Numbered from the stretch's first letter, positions 54,828 through 63,984 are shown. The stretch: DNA of 64,000 bases from Hafnia alvei (GCF_964063325.1 NZ_OZ061315.1:1922001-1986000), one strand, 5' to 3'. Notes: a model not told the origin generated them from the sequence alone. Numbers and translations are program-made.

Positions 54828-55322
54828 ATGACAGGACTGGCTTCTGTAACCAAACTGGCGGGAGAAACTGTAGGGCAGGAGTTTCTGGTTTTCACTCTCG
54901 GCGATGAAGAATACGGCATCGATATATTAAAAGTACAAGAGATCCGTGGCTACGATCAGGTCACGCGTATTGCCAATACGCCTGCGTTTATCAAAGGCGT
55001 CACTAATCTACGCGGCGTCATTGTGCCGATCATCGATCTGCGCGTGAAGTTCTTACAGGAAAACGTGACCTACAACGACAATACAGTGGTGATCGTGCTC
55101 AACTTTAGCCAGCGCGTGGTTGGCATCGTGGTGGATGGCGTATCCGATGTGCTGTCGTTAACCACCGATCAGATCCGTCCGGCGCCTGAATTTGCCGTCA
55201 CGCTATCGACCGAATATCTCACCGGCTTAGGGTCACTGGGCGAGCGTATGCTGATTCTGGTTGATATTGAAAAGCTGTTAAGCAGCGAAGAGATGGCGCT
55301 GGTGGAAAGTGTTACGGTGTAA
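54828..55322 (+). CDS. cheW: CheW chemotaxis coupling protein
   Basis: 164 residues. EFLVFTLGDEEYGIDILKVQ and EIRGYDQVTRIANTPAFIKG, then NLRGVIVPIIDLR and the end ILVDIEKLLSSEEM are the CheW signature. It links receptors to CheA. Last gene of the motA-motB-cheA-cheW unit; a GC-rich repeat follows. Confidence 0.98.
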   Translation: MTGLASVTKLAGETVGQEFLVFTLGDEEYGIDILKVQEIRGYDQVTRIANTPAFIKGVTNLRGVIVPIIDLRVKFLQENVTYNDNTVVIVLNFSQRVVGIVVDGVSDVLSLTTDQIRPAPEFAVTLSTEYLTGLGSLGERMLILVDIEKLLSSEEMALVESVTV

Positions 55323-55345
55323 CTTTTATATTGCCCCATTGAAAT

Positions 55346-55394
55346 GACCCCACCCCAACCCTCCCCTTGAGATGGGGGAGGCTGGGAGGGGGTC
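55346..55394. repeat. GC-rich dispersed-type hairpin (REP-like) after cheW
   Basis: GACCCC.CCCC.ACCCTCCCC pairs with GGGGGAGG.TGGG.AGGGGGTC around TTGAGAT. Such C-rich/G-rich palindromes are scattered between genes in many proteobacteria. Only this copy is seen here, so I class it by look. It probably also ends cheW transcription. Confidence 0.6.
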
Positions 55395-55441
55395 TCCGCA
55401 AATTCCGCAACAAAAACTCCGAATAAAAAATACTTTCCCCA

Positions 55442-55468
55442 TAAAGTTTTTCTCAGCTACGCCGATAT
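55442..55468 (+). promoter_or_regulatory. Sigma-28 (FliA) promoter of the first receptor gene
   Basis: TAAAGTTT (55442-55449), 11-base spacer, GCCGATAT (55461-55468). This agrees with the consensus TAAAGTTT-N11-GCCGATAA at fifteen of sixteen positions. It is 33 bases before the receptor ATG. Confidence 0.92.
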
Positions 55469-55501
55469 CCCTTCTATCCGACGTACCGAGAATGAGAAAC
55501 C

Positions 55502-57166
55502 ATGTTAAACCGTATAAAAGTTGTCACCAGTTTGCTGTTGGTGCTGGGGTTGTTTGGTATTTTGCAAATGACATCCGGAGGATTGTTCTTTAACGCCCTG
55601 AAAAACGACAAGGAAAACTTCACTGTTTTACAAACCATCCGGCAGCAGCAGTCTACGCTGAACGGAAGTTGGGTAGCCTTGCTGCAAACACGAAACACGC
55701 TAAACCGTGCTGGCATTCGCTACATGATGGATGTTAACAAAACGGGCAGCGGTGCGACGGTCGATGATTTACTGCAAATTGCTAAAACTACGCTGCAACA
55801 GGCAGAGGGGCGCTGGGCTGAATATGAGGCACTGCCTATCGACCCGCGTCAAAGCCAAGATGCGACCGCTGAATTAAAACGTCACTACGATATTCTGCAC
55901 GGTGCGCTATCTGAGCTTATTCAGCTGTTGTCTACCGGCAAAATCAATGAGTTCTTTGACCAACCGACTCAGGGTTACCAAGACGGATTTGAGAAAAGCT
56001 ACGTGACCTATCTGACTCAAAACGATCGCCTGTATCAGGAAGCCGTTGATGATAACAACAGCTCTTACAGCATGGCGATGTGGATCTTAGTCGGCGTTCT
56101 TGCCTTGGTAGCCGCCGCAATTATTCTGGTTTGGTTTGGTATCCGCAGAACGCTGATCGTGCCGCTAAATCGCTTAATTGGCAGTATCAAGCATATCGCC
56201 AATGGCGATCTGGCCCGCAGTATTGATGTGAGCGGCACCAATGAAATGGGGCAGTTAGCCGCAAGCCTTAAGCACATGCAGGGTGAGTTGGTACGTACCG
56301 TGGGCAACGTTCGCCAAGGCGCTAACGCCATTTACAGCGGCGCGAGTGAAATCTCAGCCGGTAATAACGATCTCTCTTCACGTACCGAGCAGCAGGCCGC
56401 ATCGCTGGAAGAAACCGCAGCCAGCATGGAACAGCTAACCGCAACGGTGAAACAAAACGCCGAAAATGCGCGTCAGGCCAGCCATCTTGCGCTAAGTGCT
56501 TCTGAAACCGCCCAGCGCGGCGGCAAAGTGGTGGCTAACGTGGTGCAGACCATGCATGAAATTGCTGGCAGCTCACAAAAAATCGCAGACATCACCAGCG
56601 TTATCGACGGCATTGCTTTCCAAACCAATATTCTGGCGCTGAATGCGGCGGTTGAAGCCGCGCGCGCCGGTGAACAGGGGCGCGGTTTTGCGGTGGTGGC
56701 GGGCGAAGTTAGAAACCTAGCCCAGCGCAGTGCTCAGGCCGCTAAAGAGATCAAAGGCCTGATTGAAGATTCCGTTAACCGTGTGGATATCGGCTCAACC
56801 TTAGTGGAAAGCGCCGGTGAAACCATGGGTGATATCGTCAGTGCGGTGACGCGCGTTACCGACATTATGGGCGAAATCGCCTCTGCGTCGGATGAGCAAA
56901 GCCGCGGGATCGATCAGGTCGGTCAGGCGGTGTCTGAAATGGACCGCGTTACCCAGCAAAACGCCGCGTTGGTTGAGGAATCTGCCTCTGCCGCCGCTGC
57001 CTTGGAAGAACAGGCCAGCATGCTAACGCAGGCGGTGTCTGTTTTCCGTATCCAACAAGAGTTCAAAGAAGACATCGGCGAAAGTCGCAGCGTCAAACCG
57101 GTTATTTCCACGCCTGCGCCACGTATCGCGGCAGCGGATACTGGAGACAATTGGGAAACGTTCTAA
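55502..57166 (+). CDS. Methyl-accepting chemotaxis protein with NWETF adaptation tail
   Basis: 554 residues, Tar/Tsr class. First membrane helix at residues 6-30, a four-helix periplasmic sensor domain (TarH type, to about 190), second helix (MWILVGVLALVAAAIILVWF), HAMP domain, methylation helices (SRTEQQAASLEETAASMEQL) and the signalling tip (IDGIAFQTNILALNAAVEAA, RAGEQGRGFAVVAGEVRNLA). The protein ends DNWETF, the pentapeptide that tethers CheR and CheB, so it is a major, self-adapting receptor. Its ligand cannot be read with confidence. Confidence 0.95.
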   Translation: MLNRIKVVTSLLLVLGLFGILQMTSGGLFFNALKNDKENFTVLQTIRQQQSTLNGSWVALLQTRNTLNRAGIRYMMDVNKTGSGATVDDLLQIAKTTLQQAEGRWAEYEALPIDPRQSQDATAELKRHYDILHGALSELIQLLSTGKINEFFDQPTQGYQDGFEKSYVTYLTQNDRLYQEAVDDNNSSYSMAMWILVGVLALVAAAIILVWFGIRRTLIVPLNRLIGSIKHIANGDLARSIDVSGTNEMGQLAASLKHMQGELVRTVGNVRQGANAIYSGASEISAGNNDLSSRTEQQAASLEETAASMEQLTATVKQNAENARQASHLALSASETAQRGGKVVANVVQTMHEIAGSSQKIADITSVIDGIAFQTNILALNAAVEAARAGEQGRGFAVVAGEVRNLAQRSAQAAKEIKGLIEDSVNRVDIGSTLVESAGETMGDIVSAVTRVTDIMGEIASASDEQSRGIDQVGQAVSEMDRVTQQNAALVEESASAAAALEEQASMLTQAVSVFRIQQEFKEDIGESRSVKPVISTPAPRIAAADTGDNWETF

Positions 57167-57420
57167 GTTTTCGCTATGACGATCTAACCAGCAACACGGT
57201 GGCGAAGATCACCGTCTGTGTGGCAGAGAAAGCGGCCTCACGGAAAAGCTGAAAGACATTTACCTGCTTTATGTTTTAAGCGAGCTGCACCTTGAAATTA
57301 TGAGTATGTCTTCCTCGCATTGGCGCTGTCGCTGGCAACACGGCGCCAACTGCGTTGGAAATCATTAAACGTGACAGCGCCGGGTACCCTACAAACGAAC
57401 CGGCCCAAAAGGAAAGCATC
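57167..57420. other. Gap between receptor genes
   Basis: No gene and no clear sigma-28 promoter. The second receptor may be read from the first promoter. Confidence 0.5.
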
Positions 57421-59052
57421 GTGTTTAACCGAATCCGAGTATCAACCAGTCTATTCGTGCTGCTGATGGTGTTTTGTCTGCTGCAATTAGGATCTACCGG
57501 CTTGTCATTTATGTCGATTCGTTCCGATAACAACAACTTTTCTAACGTTCAGATCGTTAACGATCAGCGAGAAGCGCTGAATCAGTCATGGGTTGCTTTG
57601 CTGCAGGCGCGTAACACGCTTAACCGCGCTGGCACTAGGGCTGCGTTGAAAGTCCCGCAGGAAAAAGTGAATGAACTAATGGCCGGTACTCGTTCATCAC
57701 TGCAAAAAGCGGATCTTTATTTTAATCAGTTCTTAGCCATACCACGCGTGACCAAAGAAGGTATTGAGCTGACGGAAACCACCAAAGTGAGCTACGAGAA
57801 TCTGCGTACTACGCTACGCGAGCTCATTGCGTTATTAGAGAAAGGCGATCTGCAAGGCTTTATGGATCAGCCCACGCAGAAAGTCCAAGACCTGTTTGAA
57901 GTCCAGACACAGGCCTATGCCCAGCACGTAGATGATGTGCTGACAAAATCGGCAACGGAAAATAAAAACTCGTACACCCTCTCAATGCTGATGGTGGTGG
58001 GTGCCGTGGCAATGCTGATTGTTGTGATTTTAGGCTCGCTGTATTGGCTACGCAAAATGCTGATTTCGCCGCTGAATACCATGCGCGCGCATTTTGATCG
58101 CATTGCCGCAGGCGATCTTTCAGCCGAAATTCACGTATTTGGCCGTAATGAACTGAGCCAGCTGTTTGGCAGCCTGCAAAAAATGCAGCAGTCGCTGGTG
58201 AAAACGGTATTAACCGTCCGCCAAGGATCTGACGCGATTTATAGCGGTCTGCAAGAGATTGCCTCGGGTAACAACGATCTCTCTTCGCGCACCGAACAGC
58301 AGGCCGCTTCGCTGGAAGAAACTGCCGCCAGCATGGAGCAGCTCACCGCAACGGTGAAACAGAACGCCGATAACGCACGTCAGGCGGCACGCTTGGCCAA
58401 AGAAGCCTCGGGAACGGCCACCACCGGCGGTGAAATCGTCAGCAATGTAGTGCGTACCATGCACGAGATTGCCACCAGTTCGCAGAAAATTGGCGATATT
58501 ACCAGCGTGATCGACGGCATTGCTTTCCAAACCAACATTCTGGCGCTGAATGCGGCGGTTGAGGCGGCGCGTGCCGGTGAACAAGGTCGCGGTTTTGCCG
58601 TGGTCGCCGGAGAGGTGCGCAATCTGGCGCAGCGCAGCGCGCAGGCAGCAAAAGAAATTAAAGGGCTGATTGATGACTCGGTCAGCCGAGTGAAGCAGGG
58701 ATCGGTACTGGTTGAAAACGCCGGTAGCACCATGGATGAGGTCGTGCGTTCGGTAGCTCGCGTCACCGACATTATGGGGGAAATCTCCTCTGCTTCCGAT
58801 GAACAGAGCCGAGGCATAGAACAAGTTGCCTTGGCGGTAACGCAAATGGATCAGGTGACGCAGCAGAACGCGGCACTGGTCGAAGAGGCTGCATCAGCGA
58901 CGCAGGCGGTGGAAGAGCAAGCCAATGCTCTGACCCGCTCTGTTGCCGCGTTCCATCTGGTATCAGCACCCGCTGCCCGAGCTGTCGATAATCCTATTGC
59001 CAGCTCAGAGCAGTCGCTGCCCAAGGACAAAGATGTATGGCAACCGATTTAG
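57421..59052 (+). CDS. Second methyl-accepting chemotaxis protein, no adaptation pentapeptide
   Basis: 543 residues from a GTG at 57421 (FNRIRVSTSLFVLLMVFCLL), with AAGGAAAGC just upstream; a longer frame adds 22 residues that do not fit the family. The layout is as in the first receptor: TarH-type sensor domain, helix at about 190-215, HAMP, methylation helices and tip, nearly identical to the first in the signalling part. The end reads KDKDVWQPI, without NWETF, as in low-abundance receptors that depend on others for adaptation. The sensor domain differs from its neighbour, so it should bind another ligand. Confidence 0.94.
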   Translation: MFNRIRVSTSLFVLLMVFCLLQLGSTGLSFMSIRSDNNNFSNVQIVNDQREALNQSWVALLQARNTLNRAGTRAALKVPQEKVNELMAGTRSSLQKADLYFNQFLAIPRVTKEGIELTETTKVSYENLRTTLRELIALLEKGDLQGFMDQPTQKVQDLFEVQTQAYAQHVDDVLTKSATENKNSYTLSMLMVVGAVAMLIVVILGSLYWLRKMLISPLNTMRAHFDRIAAGDLSAEIHVFGRNELSQLFGSLQKMQQSLVKTVLTVRQGSDAIYSGLQEIASGNNDLSSRTEQQAASLEETAASMEQLTATVKQNADNARQAARLAKEASGTATTGGEIVSNVVRTMHEIATSSQKIGDITSVIDGIAFQTNILALNAAVEAARAGEQGRGFAVVAGEVRNLAQRSAQAAKEIKGLIDDSVSRVKQGSVLVENAGSTMDEVVRSVARVTDIMGEISSASDEQSRGIEQVALAVTQMDQVTQQNAALVEEAASATQAVEEQANALTRSVAAFHLVSAPAARAVDNPIASSEQSLPKDKDVWQPI

Positions 59053-59119
59053 CATCGGCTAAACGGTAGTTAATCGCGGGCGGAGGTTCTCTGCTCGCGT
59101 ATTGTAAATTGGGTGAGTG

Positions 59120-59995
59120 ATGGCGAATTTATTTACACAGTCAGGAAACGATGATGCTCAGGTACCTGCATTAATGATGCAGAGAGTGCCTCTGGCAGAC
59201 GCCCATTTTCGTCGCATCAGCCAACTTATTTACCAACACGCAGGGATTGTGTTGGCCGACCATAAGCGGGAGATGGTTTATAACCGACTCGTGCGGCGTT
59301 TACGCGCGCTGAATCTGAATGATTTTGGCGCGTATCTGGCGTTATTAGAAAGCAGCCAGAGCCACGGAGAGTGGCAAACGTTTATTAATTCATTAACCAC
59401 GAATTTAACCGCCTTTTTTCGTGAAGCGCACCACTTCCCCATTTTGGCGGAGCATGCGCGTAAGCGACCACACAACTACTGCGTGTGGAGTACGGCGGCT
59501 TCTTCGGGAGAAGAGCCTTATTCGATCGCGATGACCCTAGCGGAAGCCTTAGGCACGACGCCTGTGGGGCCGCAGGTCTGGGCGAGCGACATCGATACAC
59601 AGGTGTTAGAGAAAGCGGTGCGCGGCGTTTATCGACAAGAAGAAACCAAGCATCTCACGCCTTCACAGCTACAACGCTTTTTTCTGCGTGGCACCGGGCC
59701 GCAGGAGGGCTTTGTCCGTGTCAGGCCAGAGCTTGCCCAGCGGGTACACTTTCAAATGCTGAATTTGCTGGCTCCGCAGTGGGATTTACCGGGGCCGTTT
59801 GACGCCATATTTTGTCGCAACGTAATGATTTATTTCGACAAAGAGACTCAGGCGCGCATCCTCAATCGCTTTATCAAACTATTGAAACCCGGCGGATTGT
59901 TGTTTGCGGGGCATTCGGAAAACTTTAGCCATATCAGCCAAGAGTTTTATTTGCGCGGACAAACCGTGTATGGGCTGTCCAAGGAGAGTCGATGA
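59120..59995 (+). CDS. cheR: CheR chemotaxis methyltransferase
   Basis: 291 residues from the ATG at 59120. SAM-binding and catalytic stretches are present: NSLTTNLTAFFREAHHFPIL, CVWSTAASSGEEPYSIAMTL, VWASDIDTQVLEKA and FDAIFCRNVMIYFDKETQAR. CheR methylates receptor glutamates, docking at the NWETF tail of the first receptor. It overlaps cheB by four bases (ATGA). Confidence 0.97.
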   Translation: MANLFTQSGNDDAQVPALMMQRVPLADAHFRRISQLIYQHAGIVLADHKREMVYNRLVRRLRALNLNDFGAYLALLESSQSHGEWQTFINSLTTNLTAFFREAHHFPILAEHARKRPHNYCVWSTAASSGEEPYSIAMTLAEALGTTPVGPQVWASDIDTQVLEKAVRGVYRQEETKHLTPSQLQRFFLRGTGPQEGFVRVRPELAQRVHFQMLNLLAPQWDLPGPFDAIFCRNVMIYFDKETQARILNRFIKLLKPGGLLFAGHSENFSHISQEFYLRGQTVYGLSKESR

Positions 59996-61044
59996 GTAAA
60001 ATTCGGGTGTTGTGCGTTGATGATTCAGCGCTGATGCGTCAATTGATGACCGAGATTATTAATAGCCATCCTGATATGGAAATGGTGGCGGTGGCGCAAG
60101 ATCCGCTGGTGGCACGCGATCTGATCAAAAAATTTAATCCGCAGGTGCTCACGCTAGACGTTGAGATGCCGCGCATGGACGGCATCGATTTTCTTGAAAA
60201 GCTGATGCGTTTGCGCCCGATGCCGGTGGTGATGGTGTCGTCGTTAACGGGTAAGGGCTCAGAGATTACGCTTAGGGCGCTTGAGCTTGGCGCGGTGGAT
60301 TTCGTGACCAAACCTCAGCTTGGGATCCGTGAAGGCATGTTGGCCTACAGCGAAATGATTGCCGATAAAGTGCGTGCGGCGGCGAAAGCGCGTTTGCCCG
60401 CACGCGGCACGATGCCGGTGAAGCCGGTGACGCTCAGCCATACCCCGCTGCTCAGCAGTGAAAAACTGATTGCAATTGGCGCATCAACGGGCGGAACGGA
60501 AGCGATTCGTCATGTGCTACAGCCGCTGCCTTCATCAAGTCCGGCGCTGTTAATTACCCAGCATATGCCGCCGGGGTTTACGCGTTCGTTTGCCGAACGG
60601 TTGAACAAACTATGCCAGATCACCGTAAAGGAAGCCGAAGAGGGCGAGCGCGTGTTGCCGGGGCATGCCTATATTGCGCCGGGGGATATGCACCTTGAGC
60701 TGGCGCGCAGCGGCGCTAACTATATTGTGCGCCTGCATCAGGGCCCGGCGGTTAACCGTCATCGGCCTTCGGTCGATGTGCTGTTTGACTCAGTGGCGCG
60801 CTATGCAGGACGCAACGCGGTGGGCGTGATTTTAACCGGCATGGGCAACGATGGCGCTGCGGGTATGCTCAAAATGCATCAGGCAGGGGCCTATACCATC
60901 GCGCAAAATGAAGCCAGCTGCGTGGTGTTTGGCATGCCAAGAGAGGCCATTTTAACGGGCGGCGTCGATGAAGTGGTCGATCTGCAACAAGTCAGTCAGC
61001 GAATGCTGACGCAAATTAGCGCCGGACAGGCGCTGCGTATTTAA
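59992..61044 (+). CDS. cheB: CheB chemotaxis methylesterase / deamidase
   Basis: 350 residues. Receiver domain with VDDSALMRQLMTEIINSHPD and Asp acceptor in LTLDVEMPRMDGIDFLEKL, then a linker, then the esterase domain with Ser nucleophile in IGASTGGTEAIRHVLQ, His in LITQHMPPGFTRSFAERL and Asp in ILTGMGNDGAAGML. Phospho-CheB removes receptor methyl groups. Intact. Confidence 0.98.
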   Translation: MSKIRVLCVDDSALMRQLMTEIINSHPDMEMVAVAQDPLVARDLIKKFNPQVLTLDVEMPRMDGIDFLEKLMRLRPMPVVMVSSLTGKGSEITLRALELGAVDFVTKPQLGIREGMLAYSEMIADKVRAAAKARLPARGTMPVKPVTLSHTPLLSSEKLIAIGASTGGTEAIRHVLQPLPSSSPALLITQHMPPGFTRSFAERLNKLCQITVKEAEEGERVLPGHAYIAPGDMHLELARSGANYIVRLHQGPAVNRHRPSVDVLFDSVARYAGRNAVGVILTGMGNDGAAGMLKMHQAGAYTIAQNEASCVVFGMPREAILTGGVDEVVDLQQVSQRMLTQISAGQALRI

Positions 61045-61078
61045 CGTTCCCTAATGGGGGGACTTTTGAGGAGTCAGT

Positions 61079-61468
61079 ATGGCGGATAAGAATCTGCGTT
61101 TTTTGGTTGTCGATGATTTTGCCACAATGCGCCGCATCGTAAGAAACCTGCTTAAAGAGCTGGGTTTTAACAATGTAGAAGAAGCGGAAGATGGCGCGGA
61201 CGCGTTAACCAAGCTGCGTACAGGGGCATTTGATTTTGTGGTTTCCGATTGGAATATGCCCAATATGGATGGTCTGCAGCTGCTACAGGCGATTCGTGCC
61301 GACGGCAGTCTGGGAACATTGCCGGTATTGATGGTGACCGCGGAAGCGAAGAAAGAAAACATTATTGCAGCAGCGCAGGCAGGTGCCAGCGGCTACGTCG
61401 TTAAACCGTTTACGGCAGCAACGCTAGAAGAAAAGCTGAATAAGATTTTTGAAAAGTTGGGGATCTAA
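61079..61468 (+). CDS. cheY: CheY chemotaxis response regulator
   Basis: 129 residues. FLVVDDFATMRRIVRNLLKE, phospho-Asp in FDFVVSDWNMPNMDGLQLLQ, Thr in MVTAEAKKENI, Lys in GYVVKPFTAATLEEKL: the full CheY set. GGAG RBS. Phospho-CheY binds FliM to reverse the motor. Confidence 0.98.
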   Translation: MADKNLRFLVVDDFATMRRIVRNLLKELGFNNVEEAEDGADALTKLRTGAFDFVVSDWNMPNMDGLQLLQAIRADGSLGTLPVLMVTAEAKKENIIAAAQAGASGYVVKPFTAATLEEKLNKIFEKLGI

Positions 61469-61477
61469 GGAGTCACA

Positions 61478-62122
61478 ATGAACGAACATCCTATGCCAGC
61501 AACTGATGCGGCGACGGCCAACGATATTATTGCTCGGATTGGGCAACTAACTCGCATGTTGCGCGACAGCCTAAAAGAACTTGGGCTGGATCAGGCCATT
61601 GCTCAGGCGGCAGAAGCGATTCCAGACGCCCGCGATCGTTTAGATTATGTGGTGCAGATGACGGCTCAGGCCGCAGAGCGTGCTTTAAACTGTGTTGAAG
61701 CGGCGCAGCCACGTCAAACGACGTTAGAAAAAGGGGCGACAGATTTAAAAGTGCGTTGGGATGAGTGGTTTGAAAATCCTATCGAACTTTCTGATGCGCG
61801 CGTTTTGGTTTCTGACACCCGTAGCTATTTGGCTGCGGTGCCAGAACACACGGCGTTCACGCATGCTCAGCTGCTTGAAATTATGATGGCACAGGATTTC
61901 CAAGATCTAACGGGTCAGGTTATCAAGCGCATGATGGGCGTGGTGCAAGAAATCGAGAAAGAGCTGCTGGCGGTGTTGGTCGAAAACATTCCAGACGTGA
62001 CGGCAAAACCAAAACGTGACAACGATGGTTTGCTCAATGGTCCTCAGATGAATCAAAACGGCCCAGGCATTGTGGCGAATCAGGAGCAGGTGGATGATTT
62101 GCTGGGAAGTTTAGGCTTCTAA
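61478..62122 (+). CDS. cheZ: CheZ, CheY-P phosphatase
   Basis: 214 residues. Long helical hairpin with the catalytic Gln region MAQDFQDLTGQVIKRMMGVV, N-terminal ARIGQLTRMLRDSLKELGLD, and the C-terminal CheY-binding peptide EQVDDLLGSLGF. It ends the che operon; AAGGAGT RBS. Confidence 0.97.
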   Translation: MNEHPMPATDAATANDIIARIGQLTRMLRDSLKELGLDQAIAQAAEAIPDARDRLDYVVQMTAQAAERALNCVEAAQPRQTTLEKGATDLKVRWDEWFENPIELSDARVLVSDTRSYLAAVPEHTAFTHAQLLEIMMAQDFQDLTGQVIKRMMGVVQEIEKELLAVLVENIPDVTAKPKRDNDGLLNGPQMNQNGPGIVANQEQVDDLLGSLGF

Positions 62123-62174
62123 TCACCTAAGGCTGGCATAGCACGAATGTGTTTGTGACGCTCTGACGGTTTTT

Positions 62175-62209
62175 ATCAAGGCGGGAAACGTTTTCCGCCT
62201 TGATGCTTT
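62175..62209. terminator. Bidirectional terminator after cheZ
   Basis: ATCAAGGCGG (62175-62184) and CCGCCTTGAT (62195-62204), ten perfect pairs, then GCTTTTT on the plus strand. It also serves the convergent Rrf2 gene. Confidence 0.88.
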
Positions 62210-62644
62210 TTACTCTGCTGGAATGCCCAGAATTGCAATAATCTCGCCGCGATTGCTGACCAGATCGGCAAGCGTGAAGTCTTCCATTGCGGTTAAAAAT
62301 GCTTCCATACCCACTTTTAGCGCAGCCTGTAACTTGCAGATTTTTATCAATTTGCAGCCGGGTGAATTGCAGTCAATGCCGCTGAGATTGCTCTCTAACG
62401 CACGGATCACCTGTCCGATATTAATCTCCGCCGCAGGCTTGCCCAGCTCGATGCCGCCGCCTTTGCCGCGTACCGCATGGATATAACCCAAGCCCACTAA
62501 CTGCGCCACCACTTTGACCATATGATTACGCGAAATATCGTAATGGGTCGCAATTTCGCCCACGCTGGTGCGCTGACCATAGGGCATTGAGGCCAGATAC
62601 ATCAGAGCGCGTAAGCCAAAATCGGTGTAGGTGGTTAATTTCAT
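62210..62644 (-). CDS. Rrf2 family regulator, NsrR-like
   Basis: 144 residues. Winged HTH N-terminus (KLTTYTDFGLRALMYLASMP, SRNHMVKVVAQLVGLGY, RGKGGGIELGKPA). Cys92, Cys97 and Cys103 have the same spacing as the cluster ligands of NsrR (C-x4-C-x5-C), so an Fe-S cluster and NO or redox sensing are likely. In E. coli nsrR is next to rnr; this location beside cheZ suggests a paralogue or a different family member, so I leave out a symbol. Confidence 0.85.
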   Translation of the reverse strand: MKLTTYTDFGLRALMYLASMPYGQRTSVGEIATHYDISRNHMVKVVAQLVGLGYIHAVRGKGGGIELGKPAAEINIGQVIRALESNLSGIDCNSPGCKLIKICKLQAALKVGMEAFLTAMEDFTLADLVSNRGEIIAILGIPAE

Positions 62645-62769
62645 GAAGCCGCGTGAAAGAAAGAATATTAACCATGTTTATAACATAATTATGGCGCTTT
62701 TGGCTGGCTGTCAGTGAATTAATAGCAAAGTTAAAACTTTATTAACAATAAGTGGAGAAAGTATTAACA

Positions 62770-62787
62770 TTGTCATTATACTGTCAT
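62770..62787 (+). promoter_or_regulatory. Pho box upstream of phoH
   Basis: TTGTCAT, TATA, CTGTCAT: two 7-bp direct repeats spaced by four bases, close to the PhoB consensus CTGTCAT-N4-CTGTCAT (13 of 14). phoH of E. coli is PhoB-controlled. The start of phoH is about 380 bases downstream. Confidence 0.85.
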
Positions 62788-62871
62788 TATCAAGCAGTAC
62801 ATTTTCATGAGGCGACGGAAGTATTCACATCAACGCAGGTTATTGCACCAGCAGGTTTGTGAGGAGCGCGG

Positions 62872-63105
62872 ATGAAACAGTCCTTACCTGGGCTAGCACG
62901 ATGTCAAATCAGCACCATTCAACAGGTTGTCTCTGACAGCCAAAAAGTCGACGCAGCAAAATGGGCGTCACGGCTTTCTTCCCCGAAAAATTTATCCATA
63001 CCTCTATTTTCACTCTATTGGCTACGACTGCGCGCCGCAGGGATTGGCTTCGCGCGCGGGTTCGTATTAAGCACGTCTCTATCCTATGAGGAGGTTCTCA
63101 GATAA
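62872..63105 (+). CDS. Possible 77-codon leader ORF of phoH
   Basis: ATG at 62872 preceded by GAGGAG. Translation starts MKQSLPGLARCQISTIQQVV and ends LSYEEVLR; it has no recognisable domain. It lies wholly in the long 5' region between the Pho box and phoH. It may be a real small gene, a leader peptide or chance. Confidence 0.35.
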   Translation: MKQSLPGLARCQISTIQQVVSDSQKVDAAKWASRLSSPKNLSIPLFSLYWLRLRAAGIGFARGFVLSTSLSYEEVLR

Positions 63106-63167
63106 GCGAGTGACAGTTCGTTCATGAAACGTGGAATGACGATTGAAACCAACTGTAAGGTGCCAAA

Positions 63168-63956
63168 ATGGGAAAACAGAAAGCTGTTATCAGAGCGCGT
63201 CGTGAGGCTAAACGTGTGGTTAAACGTGATGGTCGTAGTCAACGTCAGCGCGAGGAAGATCAGGCTGCCTCTCTAGTTCAGATGGGCGGTATTGAAACCA
63301 TTGGCATGGCGCGGGAAAAACGTGATAACGCGCCAGTCACGGCCAGAACGGAAGCGCAGGTCGCTTATCTGTCTGCAATTGAATCCAAACAGTTAATCTT
63401 CGCAACAGGCGAAGCAGGCTGCGGTAAAACCTTCATCAGCGCAGCGAAAGCGGCCGAAGCTCTGATCCATAAAGAGGTCGATCGTATTATCGTTACGCGC
63501 CCTGTGCTACAGGCCGATGAAGATCTTGGTTTCTTACCCGGTGATGTTTCTGAGAAATTTGCACCGTATTTCCGCCCGGTCTATGACGTTCTGGTTCGAC
63601 GTTTAGGGGCTTCATTCCTGCAATACTGCTTACGTCCTGAAATCGGCAAGGTGGAAATTGCACCTTTCGCTTATATGCGTGGCCGCACCTTTGAAAACGC
63701 CTTTGTGATCCTCGACGAGGCGCAAAACGTCACGGCTAGCCAAATGAAAATGTTCCTGACCCGCTTGGGGGAAAACGTCACCGTGGTGGTTAACGGCGAC
63801 ATTACCCAATGTGACTTGCCTCGCGGAGTGAAATCCGGCCTCGAAGATGCGCTGCAACGCTTCACCGAGGATGGGATGGTCAGTATTATCCGCTTCGACA
63901 GCCAAGACTGCGTTCGCTCGGCGCTTTGCCAGCGCACCTTAAACGCCTACCAATAA
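63168..63956 (+). CDS. phoH: PhoH, phosphate-starvation ATPase
   Basis: 262 residues, very close to E. coli PhoH from MGKQKAVIRARREAKRVV on. Walker A in FATGEAGCGKTFISAAKAAE, Walker B in FVILDEAQNVTASQMKMFLT, the arginine-rich motif VVNGDITQCDLPRG. PhoH proteins are cytoplasmic ATPases, some with RNA helicase links; role in phosphate starvation unclear. A Pho box lies upstream. E. coli PhoH has a longer N-terminus; this one begins at the conserved Met. Confidence 0.95.
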   Translation: MGKQKAVIRARREAKRVVKRDGRSQRQREEDQAASLVQMGGIETIGMAREKRDNAPVTARTEAQVAYLSAIESKQLIFATGEAGCGKTFISAAKAAEALIHKEVDRIIVTRPVLQADEDLGFLPGDVSEKFAPYFRPVYDVLVRRLGASFLQYCLRPEIGKVEIAPFAYMRGRTFENAFVILDEAQNVTASQMKMFLTRLGENVTVVVNGDITQCDLPRGVKSGLEDALQRFTEDGMVSIIRFDSQDCVRSALCQRTLNAYQ

Positions 63957-63984
63957 GCTTTTCCTCATCCAATTTTGCTCTCAG

